NCBI RefSeq assembly: GCF_000015165.1
Contig: NC_009485.1
Coordinates: forward strand, 3,140,001-3,204,000
Length of the DNA stretch: 64,000 nucleotides
DNA from: Bradyrhizobium sp. BTAi1
GTDB taxonomy: Bacteria > Pseudomonadota > Alphaproteobacteria > Rhizobiales > Xanthobacteraceae
Direction of reading: 5' to 3'
Part shown: positions 35,974 to 45,176 of the stretch, piece by piece
Numbering within the stretch: the stretch's first letter is position 1
Layout of the letters: each line of letters begins with the position of its first letter
The notes under the pieces: model-generated
What the model saw: only the letters and a program-made list of their open reading frames with translations
What the model was told of the DNA's origin: nothing
Databases searched by the model: none
Position numbers and translations under genes: made by a program

Positions 35974-37626
35974 CTAGGGAGCCGGGATCGACAGCAGGCT
36001 CGAAATGCTGCGGCCGCGGATGTCGTAGACCCGTGCGAACACCACGTCGTCGCGCTTGATCTCGACCATCACCGGAGCGGTCAGTCCCTTGCAGTAGAAC
36101 TCACCGAGGGTCATCGCGAAGTCGGCGGCATGACTGTCCCAGCCGATCGTGAAATCGGGGCCGAGCGCGACCTGGGCCGGCCGCTGCGGACCGCAGACCG
36201 CGACCTTCCATTTGTGACCGATCGGCGGCACTTCCTGACGCTCGTCGAGCTGCTCCTTGAGGCCATCGGAGGCCTGCTTCAGTGCCAGACCCCAATAATC
36301 GAGCATGAAGCGGGCGTCGGCCTCGCGCACCGTGCCGGCGATGAAGTTGAAATGCGTGTACTGGTAGGGGTGCAGGCGGATCATCTCCGCCAGCGGCAGC
36401 AGCAGGCCGAAGCAGAAGGCGGCGATCGCCACCGGCTGCCAGCTGCGGCGCTCGTCCTTGTTGAGCCAGGACAGCAGCCAGGAAAAGGCGATGCCGCCGA
36501 GCAGCGCCATCGGTGGGATCACGAACACGAAGTGGCGGATGCCGTTGTAGAGCGCCGGGCGTTTGACGATCGCGATCAGGATCGGCAGCGTTGCCGCCAA
36601 GGTCAGCATCAGCAGGATGCTCTTCTGACGCGCCGGCATGTCGGGCCGCGACAAGGACATCAGCGAGGTGACCACGCCGGCCACGAACAGCCCGATCATC
36701 AGCTCCGGCATCTGCAGCGCAAACAGCGTCGGCAGATACGACCAGGGCATGTCCGGCACCGAGACCAGGGCCCCGTCGAACATCTCCTTCCACGGCTTCT
36801 CGAAGAAGTGCGAGAAATAGGTCAGGGCCCGGAACGGATTGGCCGGCTCGATGATCGACCACGGCCAGATCAGGCCCATGATCAGGTAGCCCAGGATCAG
36901 GCCGGGGATCAGCACATAGATCAGATGCGCGAAGCGGCGGATGGCCTCGCGGGCGCCCTGCGTGCGGTATTCTTCCACGAACAGGGGCATGAAGCCGACG
37001 ACGGCGTAAACCACCGCCATGCCGCCAAGGATGCGCGAGCCGATCGCAAATCCGGCGCCGAGCCCGATGATCAGGACGGTGCGCGGCGAGGGGTAGGGAT
37101 ACTCCTCGGCCAGGCGCACCAGACCCATCAGCAGCACCACCATGGCCACCGCGAATGGCGCATCCTTCGGGTTCATGAACATGTGGCCGTAGAAGATCGG
37201 GCAGAGGGCCAGCAGCAGCAGCGCGGCCACGCCGGCCACGGCGCCGCCGATGCGGCGTGCCACCCGCCACGTCACCGCGAGGCCGATCAACCCGACGATG
37301 GCGCCGACCAGCCGGCGCGTCTCGAACAATTCCAGGGGCAGGATCTTGTGCAGCAGGGCTGCAACCATGTCGAACCCGCCGCCGTACATATAGAGATTGG
37401 CGAACGACAGTGCCGCCGTGTCCCTGAATCCGGAGCCGTACATGCGCAGCAACAGATCGGCATACTCGGCATGGGTGTAATCGTCCCAGCCCAGGCCGTA
37501 ATCGCGGAACGTCAGTCCGGCCACCACCGCGACCGCGGCGAGCACGAACATGGCGAAATCGTCACAAGTCCGCTCGAGGGTCCGCCGCGTCGGCGTCTCG
37601 AGGACCGAAGTGGTTATCGATGTCAT
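35974..37626 (-). CDS. Multi-spanning glycosyltransferase (GT39/ArnT-like)
   Basis: A 550-aa integral membrane protein with about ten to twelve transmembrane helices. It has the GT-C fold layout of protein mannosyltransferase/ArnT-like enzymes. The first periplasmic loop holds the acidic pair in LTFRDYGLGWDDYTHAEYAD that usually binds the metal and lipid-linked donor. FYGHMFMNPKDAPFAVAM resembles the second conserved loop. A soluble C-terminal domain (about 440-550) follows. It probably moves a sugar from a polyprenyl carrier to an envelope acceptor. Acceptor and sugar are unknown. No neighbouring glycan genes. Confidence 0.82.
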   Translation of the reverse strand: MTSITTSVLETPTRRTLERTCDDFAMFVLAAVAVVAGLTFRDYGLGWDDYTHAEYADLLLRMYGSGFRDTAALSFANLYMYGGGFDMVAALLHKILPLELFETRRLVGAIVGLIGLAVTWRVARRIGGAVAGVAALLLLALCPIFYGHMFMNPKDAPFAVAMVVLLMGLVRLAEEYPYPSPRTVLIIGLGAGFAIGSRILGGMAVVYAVVGFMPLFVEEYRTQGAREAIRRFAHLIYVLIPGLILGYLIMGLIWPWSIIEPANPFRALTYFSHFFEKPWKEMFDGALVSVPDMPWSYLPTLFALQMPELMIGLFVAGVVTSLMSLSRPDMPARQKSILLMLTLAATLPILIAIVKRPALYNGIRHFVFVIPPMALLGGIAFSWLLSWLNKDERRSWQPVAIAAFCFGLLLPLAEMIRLHPYQYTHFNFIAGTVREADARFMLDYWGLALKQASDGLKEQLDERQEVPPIGHKWKVAVCGPQRPAQVALGPDFTIGWDSHAADFAMTLGEFYCKGLTAPVMVEIKRDDVVFARVYDIRGRSISSLLSIPAP

Positions 37627-38068
37627 GGCTGAGTGTGACCCGGCGTCCCCTAACGACCCCGCTCCCGCGCTTCAGGCCTGTGTTCCCCGCCTGGATATAG
37701 CGCGTCCTCGTTTCCAAGGTGTTGGAAAAGTCGCGTCATGCGTCCATTGCAGTGCAGCAGGAGCCCGAATTTCGGCTGCTTGGTGCCATATTGGCATAGC
37801 CACATGAACGCGTCCTGAACCATCAGGCTCCGGGAAAACCCGGAGGAACCCGAGCCGGTTCCGTGGGTTAGCGGCGGGGAAATGTGGCGCGATCGTGGCG
37901 CGCTTGGCCGCTTCGACGTGGAGAGCCGGGAGTGCGGCCGAAGTTCCGCTGCAAATTGTCGCGGATTTCGACTAGAACCGGATTCAAGGGACGCGGGCAA
38001 CCGCAGGAAACTAGTGTGATATCGGTCGGGACGCAGTCTGGTACCGGCGCATTAGGGGATAGGTTCGA
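37627..38068. other. Intergenic region between divergent genes
   Basis: About 440 bases. A minus-strand frame at 37650-37823 (57 codons, starting MVQDAFMWLCQYG) has a fair ribosome site but no other support. Nothing else stands out apart from short GC-rich hairpins near 37835-37870. Confidence 0.4.
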
Positions 38069-39034
38069 ATGATGAGTGCGATGTTGGCCGCTGGGGCTCT
38101 GGCCGTGCTGGCTGGGCTTGGAGCGATAGCCTGGGGTATTCCGGTCAAAGAGTTCAGCGTCGGCAACACGCTGATCCTGTCTGGAACCCTCGGCGTCTGC
38201 AGCGGCCTGCTGATGCTCGGACTCGCGGCTGTGCTCGCCGAGTTGAAAGTGATCTCGCAGCGCTTGCGCACGCGCGGTCCGGCGGATGCAGAGATCCGGC
38301 CGCTGCAATTGCCGGGGGTGAACAAGCCTGACCTCGACGCGCCCGCGATGCCGCCGGCCGAGGATGCCTGGCGGGAGGGCGTGACGCCGCGCGCGCGTCC
38401 GCGCATGCCGGACCTGTCGGCGCCGTTGTCGTCGGCGCCTATTCCTGCCTCGCCAATGTCCGCCGGGCCCCTGTCGTCTCTGTCCGCGCCGCCACCGCTT
38501 GCTTCGCCGCTGCGGCCGTCCGAGCCAGAACCGACCCTTGGCGGACCGGAGACGGAGGCGTCCGAGCGTCCCAAGCGCAATCTGCTGTTCGCCTCATCGT
38601 CAAGGCGGGATCGTGAACGGGCGGACAAGCGCGGCTCCGAGCCGTTCGCCAGCGATTTCCGGCAGCCTCCGCCGACCGAGCCCCCCGCTGAGCCGCTTGA
38701 GGCTCCGGCGCCGCCGGAGCCTGCGCCGGGATTCGATGATGGTTGGCAGCGCTCCGAGCGGCCGCGGGCGGCAGAGGCGCCTCGACCGCCATTCCCGCGT
38801 CGCTTCGCGCGCGCCGCGCCGGCTTTCGTCGAGCCGGAGCCCGAGCCCGCCCCTGAGCCTGAGATCGCGCCGGCCGAGGCACCGGCTGCGATCAGCATCA
38901 TCAAGTCCGGTGTTGTCGATGGGATGGCCTATTCGCTCTATTCGGACGGCTCGATCGAGGCGCAGATGCCGGAGGGCATGATGCGCTTTGCCTCGATCGA
39001 CGAATTGCGCACGCACCTCGAAGGCCGCGGCTGA
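38069..39034 (+). CDS. Membrane protein with long proline-rich linker, unknown function
   Basis: A 321-aa protein with two N-terminal transmembrane helices (AMLAAGALAVLAGLGAIAWG, and TLILSGTLGVCSGLLMLGLA). A long disordered Pro/Ala/Ser/Glu-rich region (about 80-270) follows. A compact C-terminal segment, IKSGVVDGMAYSLYSDGSIE then PEGMMRFASIDELRTHLEGR (about 275-320), looks like a conserved domain of rhizobial proteins. GGGGATAGG lies ten bases before the ATG. It resembles envelope-linked adaptor proteins, but I know no assigned role. It is followed by mucR about 200 bases later. Confidence 0.75.
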   Translation: MMSAMLAAGALAVLAGLGAIAWGIPVKEFSVGNTLILSGTLGVCSGLLMLGLAAVLAELKVISQRLRTRGPADAEIRPLQLPGVNKPDLDAPAMPPAEDAWREGVTPRARPRMPDLSAPLSSAPIPASPMSAGPLSSLSAPPPLASPLRPSEPEPTLGGPETEASERPKRNLLFASSSRRDRERADKRGSEPFASDFRQPPPTEPPAEPLEAPAPPEPAPGFDDGWQRSERPRAAEAPRPPFPRRFARAAPAFVEPEPEPAPEPEIAPAEAPAAISIIKSGVVDGMAYSLYSDGSIEAQMPEGMMRFASIDELRTHLEGRG

Positions 39035-39234
39035 GCCGCGGACGGCCGACCTCACTGGTATACCGCACACATTACTTCGCCGTGGACAGATCTTCTCAAG
39101 AAGAAGTCCTCACCTTATTGTCATTTCGCCAGTCATTTGCCCATATTGCTTGAAGAATCGTAAGACAACAGGGGCGCTCGGCCAGAGCGATACTTGCTTA
39201 CGAGAATCACCGGGTGGAAGACGGCGAGGGGGCA

Positions 39235-39651
39235 ATGACGGACGGAGCCGGCAAGAGCTTCATCGATCTGACTGCCGACATCGTGTCGGCCTATCTCAGC
39301 AACAATCCGACGCCTGCGGCCGAGATTCCCTCGCTCATCAGCCAGGTCCACGCCGCGCTGACGCGCGTCGCTGCGGGACGCAGCGAGCCTGCGCCCGAGC
39401 CGGCGCGGCCCGCGGTGCCGGTGAAAAAGTCGATCCATCCGGACTATCTGGTCTGCCTCGAGGACGGCAAGCGCTTCAAATCACTGCGCCGCCATTTGCG
39501 CACCCAGTACAACATGACGCCCGAGCAATATCGCGACAAATGGAACCTGCCGCCGGACTATCCGATGGTGGCGCCGAACTACGCGGTCACGCGCTCGCAA
39601 CTGGCCAAGAAGATGGGGCTTGGTCAGCAGCGCCCCGAGCGCGAGAAATAG
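39235..39651 (+). CDS. mucR: MucR/Ros family transcriptional regulator
   Basis: A 138-aa DNA-binding regulator; family members control exopolysaccharide, motility and cell-cycle genes in Alphaproteobacteria. The N-terminal part ([31 protein letters not shown]) is the oligomerisation domain. The zinc-finger-like domain contains KSLRRHL, then [21 protein letters not shown] and the [12 protein letters not shown] end. Zinc ligands are incomplete: the finger reads CLED (second Cys replaced by Asp), and the second His region reads RTQYN. This recalls Mesorhizobium Ml proteins that replace or lose zinc. ATG at 39235 follows GCGAGGGGGCA. An AT-rich upstream stretch may be its own target. Confidence 0.93.
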   Translation: MTDGAGKSFIDLTADIVSAYLSNNPTPAAEIPSLISQVHAALTRVAAGRSEPAPEPARPAVPVKKSIHPDYLVCLEDGKRFKSLRRHLRTQYNMTPEQYRDKWNLPPDYPMVAPNYAVTRSQLAKKMGLGQQRPEREK

Positions 39652-39660
39652 CGGAACCGA

Positions 39661-40086
39661 TCAGCCGGCGGCGGCGAGTGCTTCGCGCGCGTCCGAGCGG
39701 ATGCGCTCGACCATGGAACGCAGACCATTGGAACGCTGCGGCGTCAGATGCTCGCGGAATCCGAGCTCGTCGAACACAGCAGGCGCGTCGATGGCGAGGA
39801 TCTCCTGCGGGGTGCGTCCCGAATACAGCGTCAGCAGGATCGCGATCAGGCCCCGCACGATATGGGCGTCGCTGTCACCGAGATAGTTCAGGATCGGCCC
39901 GGCGCCGCCGCGATCGACATGGCGCGACAGCCACACCTGGCTGGCGCAGCCCTGCACTTTGTTGGCAGCCGAGTGCTCGTCCTCGGGCATCGGCGCCAAG
40001 GTGCGGCCGAGCTCGATGACGTAGCGGTAGCGGTCGTCCCAGTCGTCAAGCAGGGCGAAATTGTCGCGGATTTCGTCGATCGTCAT
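39661..40086 (-). CDS. sufE: SufE-family sulfur acceptor protein
   Basis: A 141-aa protein that accepts persulfide sulfur from the cysteine desulfurase SufS and stimulates iron-sulfur cluster assembly. The active Cys is in NKVQGCASQVWL (about residue 48). The fold elements IRDNFALLDDWDDRYRYVIELG and RGLIAILLTLYSGRTPQEIL are intact. It stands alone, convergent with mucR nine bases away, outside any suf operon. Confidence 0.95.
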   Translation of the reverse strand: MTIDEIRDNFALLDDWDDRYRYVIELGRTLAPMPEDEHSAANKVQGCASQVWLSRHVDRGGAGPILNYLGDSDAHIVRGLIAILLTLYSGRTPQEILAIDAPAVFDELGFREHLTPQRSNGLRSMVERIRSDAREALAAAG

Positions 40087-40159
40087 GGTGCTCTCAGGTC
40101 CCGATATGCGCCCTCATATAGGCGTTCGGCGGGACGAAAGCGACAGCGCTGCGGTGGGG

Positions 40160-40621
40160 TCAGGGCGTCGGCGGCAGGCGCCATTCGGCTGCGAGGTCGT
40201 CGCTGGACAGCGTGTCAGCGGCAGCGTCTCCTGGCAGAGCCTCCTCAGCCGCGGGGCCGTCGATCGACCCGGTATGATCGTTGGCGCGCTTGTCGAGATT
40301 GGCCGGCTTCACCGGCCCGATCAACTTGTCCGCAGTGGCCGGCTTCTCGGCCGTCTCCGGCTTGTCGGTGATGATCTGATAGATCTTGCGCGCACCTTCC
40401 TGGGCACGATGACCGATCACGGTCGCAGCCTGGCCGCCGACCTCGCAGGCTTGCGGCTGACGCTTGCAGAACTGGCTCATGTCGGAGACCGCAGCGGTCG
40501 CCGCCTGCACGGCTTCGTGCGCATTGATCTGCGGCAGCTTGTCGGCGTCGGGGCTCTTCTCGCGCGGCAGCAGCACCAGCACGAGTCCGAGCCAGAATGC
40601 CATCCGAAGCAGAAAGAACAT
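40160..40621 (-). CDS. DUF5330-like small membrane protein
   Basis: A 153-aa protein starting MFFLLRMAFWLGLVLVLLP, a transmembrane helix or uncleaved signal. A helical stretch follows: INAHEAVQAATAAVSDMSQFC, then KRQPQACEVGGQAATVIGHR with two Cys. That is the pattern of the rhizobial DUF5330 family. The C-terminal half is low complexity. No function is known. The ribosome site before 40621 is weak. Confidence 0.75.
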   Translation of the reverse strand: MFFLLRMAFWLGLVLVLLPREKSPDADKLPQINAHEAVQAATAAVSDMSQFCKRQPQACEVGGQAATVIGHRAQEGARKIYQIITDKPETAEKPATADKLIGPVKPANLDKRANDHTGSIDGPAAEEALPGDAAADTLSSDDLAAEWRLPPTP

Positions 40622-41007
40622 CACGCAACCCCGACCGTCCTGCCTGATCTCGCCTGTCTCTGAGAGGCGCGGCCGAGATCGGCGGATGCTTTGTTTTACG
40701 TCGCGACTGCTTGCTGTGAGCTTAATTGGTTGAGATTTCGCGAAGCCGGCCCGGGAACTTTTTTCGACGTAAACGTTTCGTTGGCGACGGCAGGGCGCGC
40801 CTTCCAACCAGCTGCGGATGGCGACGCTTTGGCGGTCGCACTGAGAGGCGGAAACCATGCGTTCACCATCCCGGCCGAATGGCGCAGTCACCGCAGCGTG
40901 GCCCTTAGCGTTCGCTTAATGCGAGTCTGACAGGTTGACGCGTGACGACAGGGGGCGTCCCGGCACGTTCTTTATGACAGTGTCCGACAGGCCGAGGCGC
41001 GAGAGCC
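40622..41007. other. Intergenic region upstream of the DivJ-like kinase
   Basis: About 385 bases between divergent genes. TTAG-N7-TTAA at 40905-40919 is one base from a CtrA box and lies 89 bases before the kinase start. An AT-richer stretch at 40690-40790 may hold the minus-strand promoter. No small gene is convincing. Confidence 0.4.
40905..40919. promoter_or_regulatory. Near-match CtrA box (TTAG-N7-TTAA)
   Basis: TTAG, CGTTCGC, TTAA: one base from consensus, 89 bases before the DivJ-like kinase gene. Its nearness to a cell-cycle-type kinase gives it some weight. Confidence 0.4.
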
Positions 41008-42840
41008 GTGAGTGTGTTGAGTATCATCCGCGAATGTCTTGATGCTTTGTTGCATCCATCGGCTCGAACTGATGCGATGACGCGCGCGCGCCACCGCGCC
41101 TTCATCGCGCCGCGCCTGCTCGGCAGCCTGGCTGCGTTCGCCGTCTTTCCCGCCTATCTCGCGATGCGCGGCGCGCCGAGTGCGCTCGAGGTCGGCGCGC
41201 TGGCATGGCTGATCGCGCCGATCCTGCTGTCCTGGTATCTGTCACGCACGGGCCGCTATGAGAGCGCCTGCGCGCTGTCGTCGCTCGCGCTCTCCGCCTT
41301 GATCATGTCCGTCTCGATCGAGACCGGCGGCATCGAATCCTTTGCCGCAGTCTGGCTGATCGTCGTGCCCCTGGAGGCCGCGTTCTCGGCGTCGCGTCGC
41401 GTCGTGGTGTTCTCGGCGGCGCTGGCGCTGTCATGCGCCTTGCTGCTGATCCTCATCGGGCATCTCGGCTGGCTGCCGAGGCCGGAGATGAATCCGGCGG
41501 TGCGAATGGGTCTGCTCGCCTTCGGCGTCGCGTCTGCCACGCTCTATGCCGCCGTGCTCGCTTTTGCCGCCGACACGCTGGCGCGAACCGGCGTGACGTT
41601 GTTGTCGATGGAGGAGGAGCGTTACCGTCTGCTCGCGCGCAACATGAGCGACGTGATCTCCCGCCACCGGCGCAACGGCGCGGTGATGTTCATTTCGCCT
41701 GCAGTCGAGAATCTGCTTGGGACCTCTGTTGCCCAGTTGCAAGGCCATGGCCTGTTCGAGCGGGTTCATGTCGCCGATCGCCCCGCTTATCTGACGGCGT
41801 TGTCGGAAGCGGCGCGCGGCAGCGAAGCGTCGAGCGTCGAGTTCCGGCTCCGCCGCGATGCCGGGGGCGACACGCGCGGCCCGCATCATGCGGTCGATTT
41901 CATCTGGGTCGAGATGCGCTGTCGGCCGCTCGATGCCGCCGCCCGGACGCCGAGCGGCGCGGAGCAGGAGGTGGTCGCCGTCATGCGCGATGTCACCGAT
42001 CGCAAGCTGCAGGAGCAGGCGCTCGAATTGGCGCGCAGCGCGGCCGAACGTGCCGATGCGGCCAAGACGCGATTCCTCGCGACCATGAGCCACGAGCTGC
42101 GCACGCCGCTGAACGCCATCATCGGCTTCTCCGAGATGTTGATGCAGGAGCAGGCGCTGGTGCTCAACGCCGCGCGCCGCCGCGAATATGCCCAGCTGAT
42201 CAATGATTCCGGTCAGCATCTTCTGTCTGTCGTGAACGGCATTCTCGACATGTCGAAGATGGAGTCGGGCAATTTCGAGCTGACGCCCGAGCCGTTCGCG
42301 CCGCGCGCAGCGCTGATCAATTGCTGCAATCTGCTGGCGCTGCGCGCCCGGGAAAACGGCGTCGATCTGTCAGCCGACGTGCCGCACGATCTCCCGACCA
42401 TCACGGGTGATCCGCGTGCGTTCAAGCAGATCGTGATCAATCTGGTGTCCAACGCGATCAAGTTCACGGAGCGTGGCGGCCGGGTCATGGTTTCGGCCGC
42501 CATCGAGGGGCCACAACTGCTGCTGCGGATCACCGACACAGGTGTCGGGATCGCGGCCGACGACCTGAAGCGCATCGGCGATCCATTTTTCCAGGCCGGC
42601 AAGACCTATCAGCGGCGGCACGAGGGAACCGGCCTCGGTCTCTCGATCGTGAAGAGCCTCGTGAACTTGCATGGCGGCGAAATGTCGATAGAAAGCAAGC
42701 TCGACGAGGGAACGACGGTCTCGATCGCGCTTCCCATCGATTGTGTTGCCGCGGAGGCGGCGGGCGCGACGATCACGGCGCTGTCCCCTTCGCGATCTGC
42801 CCAGGCCGGGCAGGTGATTCAGGTGAAGAAGAGTGCCTAG
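41008..42840 (+). CDS. divJ: DivJ-like membrane sensor histidine kinase
   Basis: A 610-aa hybrid of membrane and kinase parts. About five to six transmembrane helices span residues 30-190, including the segment ETGGIESFAAVWLIVVPLEA typical of rhizobial DivJ-like kinases. A PAS domain follows at about 205-345 (DVISRHRRNGAVMFISPAVE). The phosphoacceptor is the His in FLATMSHELRTPLNAIIGFSE (about residue 368). The catalytic domain has N-box NLVSNAIKFTE, ITDTGVGIA and GTGLGLSIVKSLV. In Caulobacter and rhizobia DivJ acts on DivK to control CtrA. GTG at 41008 is taken as the start. It overlaps the next gene by eight bases. The divJ name is inferred from domain layout and context. Confidence 0.85.
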   Translation: MSVLSIIRECLDALLHPSARTDAMTRARHRAFIAPRLLGSLAAFAVFPAYLAMRGAPSALEVGALAWLIAPILLSWYLSRTGRYESACALSSLALSALIMSVSIETGGIESFAAVWLIVVPLEAAFSASRRVVVFSAALALSCALLLILIGHLGWLPRPEMNPAVRMGLLAFGVASATLYAAVLAFAADTLARTGVTLLSMEEERYRLLARNMSDVISRHRRNGAVMFISPAVENLLGTSVAQLQGHGLFERVHVADRPAYLTALSEAARGSEASSVEFRLRRDAGGDTRGPHHAVDFIWVEMRCRPLDAAARTPSGAEQEVVAVMRDVTDRKLQEQALELARSAAERADAAKTRFLATMSHELRTPLNAIIGFSEMLMQEQALVLNAARRREYAQLINDSGQHLLSVVNGILDMSKMESGNFELTPEPFAPRAALINCCNLLALRARENGVDLSADVPHDLPTITGDPRAFKQIVINLVSNAIKFTERGGRVMVSAAIEGPQLLLRITDTGVGIAADDLKRIGDPFFQAGKTYQRRHEGTGLGLSIVKSLVNLHGGEMSIESKLDEGTTVSIALPIDCVAAEAAGATITALSPSRSAQAGQVIQVKKSA

Positions 42841-43528
42841 ACGAGCCGCAGACGAGGATGAGGCGCCGGTCCGGCGCCGCCGCAAGCGCGCCGGTGCCGC
42901 TGCTGCCGCGGTCGAGGCGGTGGACGAACGCGGCTGGCTGATGCGTGCCGTCCTCTACAGCCCCAAGGACATGTTCGCCGGTCTGCTGGCCTGTGCGGCC
43001 GGCAGCGCGATCATTGTCAACGCTGTCTTCCTGCAATCGGGTCCGCATCCCGCACCGATGTTCGGCTCGATCGTCACCATTCCTCCGGCGCTTGCCAATG
43101 CCAATCCGTTGCCGCGGCCGCGACCGACGGAGGCCGATCTCTCTCCGTTCGATCCCAAGGTGACCGAGACCCGGCCTCCCGACACGCGGGTCGTGGAACC
43201 GAGGCCGGCGGAGCAGCGGACCGCCGATGCGCGGCCGGATCAGAAATACGCCGATCCGCTGGCCGACCTGGTGCGGTCGGTCAGCGGCGGCCAGGGCGCC
43301 TCACGCGCCCAGCCCACGCCGGGCGGCAACGCGCGTCGCGTCGCCGCAGTCCAGCGCGCGCTCACTGAATATGGCTATGGTCAGTTGAAGCCCACCGGGA
43401 TGATCGGCTCCGAGACCCAGGCTGCGATCCAGAAGTTCGAGCGTGAGCGCAAGCTGCCGGTGACAGGCCAGCTGTCGGACCGGCTGGTGCGCGAGCTAGC
43501 GATTGTCATCGGCCATCCGATCGAATAG
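42833..43528 (+). CDS. Membrane-anchored peptidoglycan-binding domain protein
   Basis: A 231-aa protein with a basic cytoplasmic N-terminus, one transmembrane helix (MFAGLLACAAGSAIIVNAVF, about 47-66) and a Pro-rich periplasmic linker. The C-terminal PG_binding_1 domain (about 165-225) reads RRVAAVQRALTEYGYGQL then SETQAAIQKFERERKLP. GTG at 42833 overlaps the kinase stop by eight bases, so translation is coupled. The coupling suggests that the kinase and a cell-wall-associated protein work together or share cell-cycle timing. Confidence 0.88.
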   Translation: MPRRAADEDEAPVRRRRKRAGAAAAAVEAVDERGWLMRAVLYSPKDMFAGLLACAAGSAIIVNAVFLQSGPHPAPMFGSIVTIPPALANANPLPRPRPTEADLSPFDPKVTETRPPDTRVVEPRPAEQRTADARPDQKYADPLADLVRSVSGGQGASRAQPTPGGNARRVAAVQRALTEYGYGQLKPTGMIGSETQAAIQKFERERKLPVTGQLSDRLVRELAIVIGHPIE

Positions 43529-43587
43529 AGCAGGGCGTCCCTGGGCTGCAGCTTGCAGCGCGTCGTTCCGCCGGCCGTGAACCTGTC

Positions 43588-43938
43588 ATGCGATTGAAGA
43601 GCAGCATCTGGGTGAGCGCCTATTTGCGCCGCTGCCAGTCGGCCGGCGCATTCAGCGCGATTCGCCGGCGTGGCGCCGAAGAGGCCGGTGCGGTGTTCAT
43701 CAAGGTTGCCTTGATGGATGGCACCGCGCAGCTGTACATGCCGGCGCCGCAGACCGTCTATGACGACAGTCGCCCGATCGACCGCTTCTTTGTCCCGATC
43801 GCTCCTCAGCCGCAGCCCGAGACGCAGATCGAAGAGCGTCTGGTGAAGGAAGTGCGTTTCGATCCCGACGCCTGGATCGTGGAGACCGAGGACAAGCAGG
43901 GCCGCCACTTTCTCGACCTCGCCCGCGATCAGGCGTAA
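43588..43938 (+). CDS. DUF1491 family protein
   Basis: A 116-aa soluble protein of the alphaproteobacterial DUF1491 family, function unknown. Typical elements are LKSSIWVSAYLRRCQSAGAF, AGAVFIKVALMDGTAQLY and the closing FDPDAWIVETEDKQGRHFL. It follows the peptidoglycan-binding gene by 59 bases on the same strand and may belong to its operon; the ribosome site is weak. Confidence 0.9.
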   Translation: MRLKSSIWVSAYLRRCQSAGAFSAIRRRGAEEAGAVFIKVALMDGTAQLYMPAPQTVYDDSRPIDRFFVPIAPQPQPETQIEERLVKEVRFDPDAWIVETEDKQGRHFLDLARDQA

Positions 43939-44023
43939 TCCGCCATCGCGAGCCTCCCGTTGCGAGCGCCAATTCGCAAGCGTCCATGCCGAAGCCGCTC
44001 AGCCAGGACGGCAGAGCGGCGCG

Positions 44024-44986
44024 TCAGCGCTTGAAGCCCTCGCTGACGGTGCGCACGATCGGCCGCGGCGAACCTTGCGCTGTGCGCGGCGTGCTTGCGC
44101 GGACATTCTGCCGTTCGTCATCATAGAGAGCCGGGCGATGCTTCGCCCGGATCGCCGCGATCGCCGAGCCACGCCAGGCCGCCAGCATGATCAAGGCTGC
44201 CTGCTCGCTGAGGCGCTCGTAGAGCCGCGACAATCTGAAGACGGCCTCGACCGACTGGCCGATCTCGGGCTTGAGGAACAGCAGCACGCGTTCGAATGCC
44301 GCGCCCGGCATGCCGAGCGCCTTTGCCGCGCAGGCGAGCGGCTCGCCGCTCGCATCGTTCATCACCTCCTGCGTGATGCGTGCCGGAAGCAGCAGGCTTT
44401 CGCCGAGCTCCAACGTGAACGTCTCCACGTCCGCATTGAAGGCCGCCATCTCCAAAGCCTCGATTGCATTCAGCGCGCGATGCGGCGGTGTGGGCGCTGC
44501 AGGCCGCAGCGGCGCGGTGGCGAGGTTCTCCAGGATGGCGATGCGCTCCTTGACGCCGGCGCGCAGGAACATCTCGCTGAGCTCGGCCGCATCACGCGGC
44601 TGCATCGTCAATCCGGCGGACGGGGTGTCCTCGCGTGCGGGAGCTTTGAGCGGAGATGCGCGGAGCGCCGACGGAATAGGTCCGGCCAAGGGCAGCATCG
44701 CTTCATTCTGCGCCGGCCGCAGTCCGAGCTTCGTCAGGATCTCGATCGGTGTACCCGGATAGATCGCGAGGCGGGCGCGGACGGCCGCGCGGGTCGCGTC
44801 ATCGACGTCGTCGACCAATCGCGAGACCAACTCGACGAATTGCCGCTCCTCATCCGCCGAATGGGTGCTCGCTTGGACATAGAGGTCGGTCAGGACACGC
44901 AGCAGAGTGGGCTTGATGTCGACGCCCTCGCGGCGCGACAGCGTCAGCAACCCGTCGAAGCCGGGGAACAGCGATGATCTTGTCAT
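44024..44986 (-). CDS. DUF2336 family protein, second copy
   Basis: A 320-aa cytoplasmic, all-helical protein. Helical repeats include RQFVELVSRLVDDVDDATRA, then VRARLAIYPGTPIEILTKLG, and EMFLRAGVKERIAILENLA. The end carries LSRLYERLSEQAALIMLAAWRG, similar to the DUF2336 pattern of the 4932-6041 protein. The C-terminal 40 residues are basic and loose. The region before its start contains two exact CtrA boxes, the nearer about 50 bases upstream. Function unknown; some relatives are cell-cycle regulated. Confidence 0.75.
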   Translation of the reverse strand: MTRSSLFPGFDGLLTLSRREGVDIKPTLLRVLTDLYVQASTHSADEERQFVELVSRLVDDVDDATRAAVRARLAIYPGTPIEILTKLGLRPAQNEAMLPLAGPIPSALRASPLKAPAREDTPSAGLTMQPRDAAELSEMFLRAGVKERIAILENLATAPLRPAAPTPPHRALNAIEALEMAAFNADVETFTLELGESLLLPARITQEVMNDASGEPLACAAKALGMPGAAFERVLLFLKPEIGQSVEAVFRLSRLYERLSEQAALIMLAAWRGSAIAAIRAKHRPALYDDERQNVRASTPRTAQGSPRPIVRTVSEGFKR

Positions 44987-45036
44987 GTCGGGTACGCAAC
45001 TTCGGCAATCGTTGTGTCGATTAGAGCCGAGTTGTT

Positions 45037-45051
45037 TTAATGGGCCGTTAA
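45037..45051. promoter_or_regulatory. CtrA box (exact TTAA-N7-TTAA)
   Basis: TTAA, TGGGCCG, TTAA. It is the full consensus of the cell-cycle response regulator CtrA. It lies 51 bases before the start codon of the DUF2336 gene, close to where a promoter would be. Confidence 0.75.
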
Positions 45052-45161
45052 GGAAAACAATCGGTGAAGATGGGCCGAATTTTCCCGGTGAGACAAAGGC
45101 GCAACGCCCACTTGCGATCTCCGCTACGGCTGCACGCCATCCGTGTTTCCGGCAGCGTGCA

Positions 45162-45176
45162 TTAACACCCTCTTAA
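45162..45176. promoter_or_regulatory. CtrA box (exact TTAA-N7-TTAA), second
   Basis: TTAA, CACCCTC, TTAA, followed by CC. It lies 209 bases before the small gene at 45385 and 176 bases from the DUF2336 start, so either gene could be controlled. Confidence 0.7.

Noticed and set aside
37650..37823. 57-codon minus-strand frame starting MVQDAFMWLCQYG upstream of the glycosyltransferase
   Set aside because: The ribosome site is only fair, the C-terminal half is arginine-rich and unlike a real protein, and no family is recognised.
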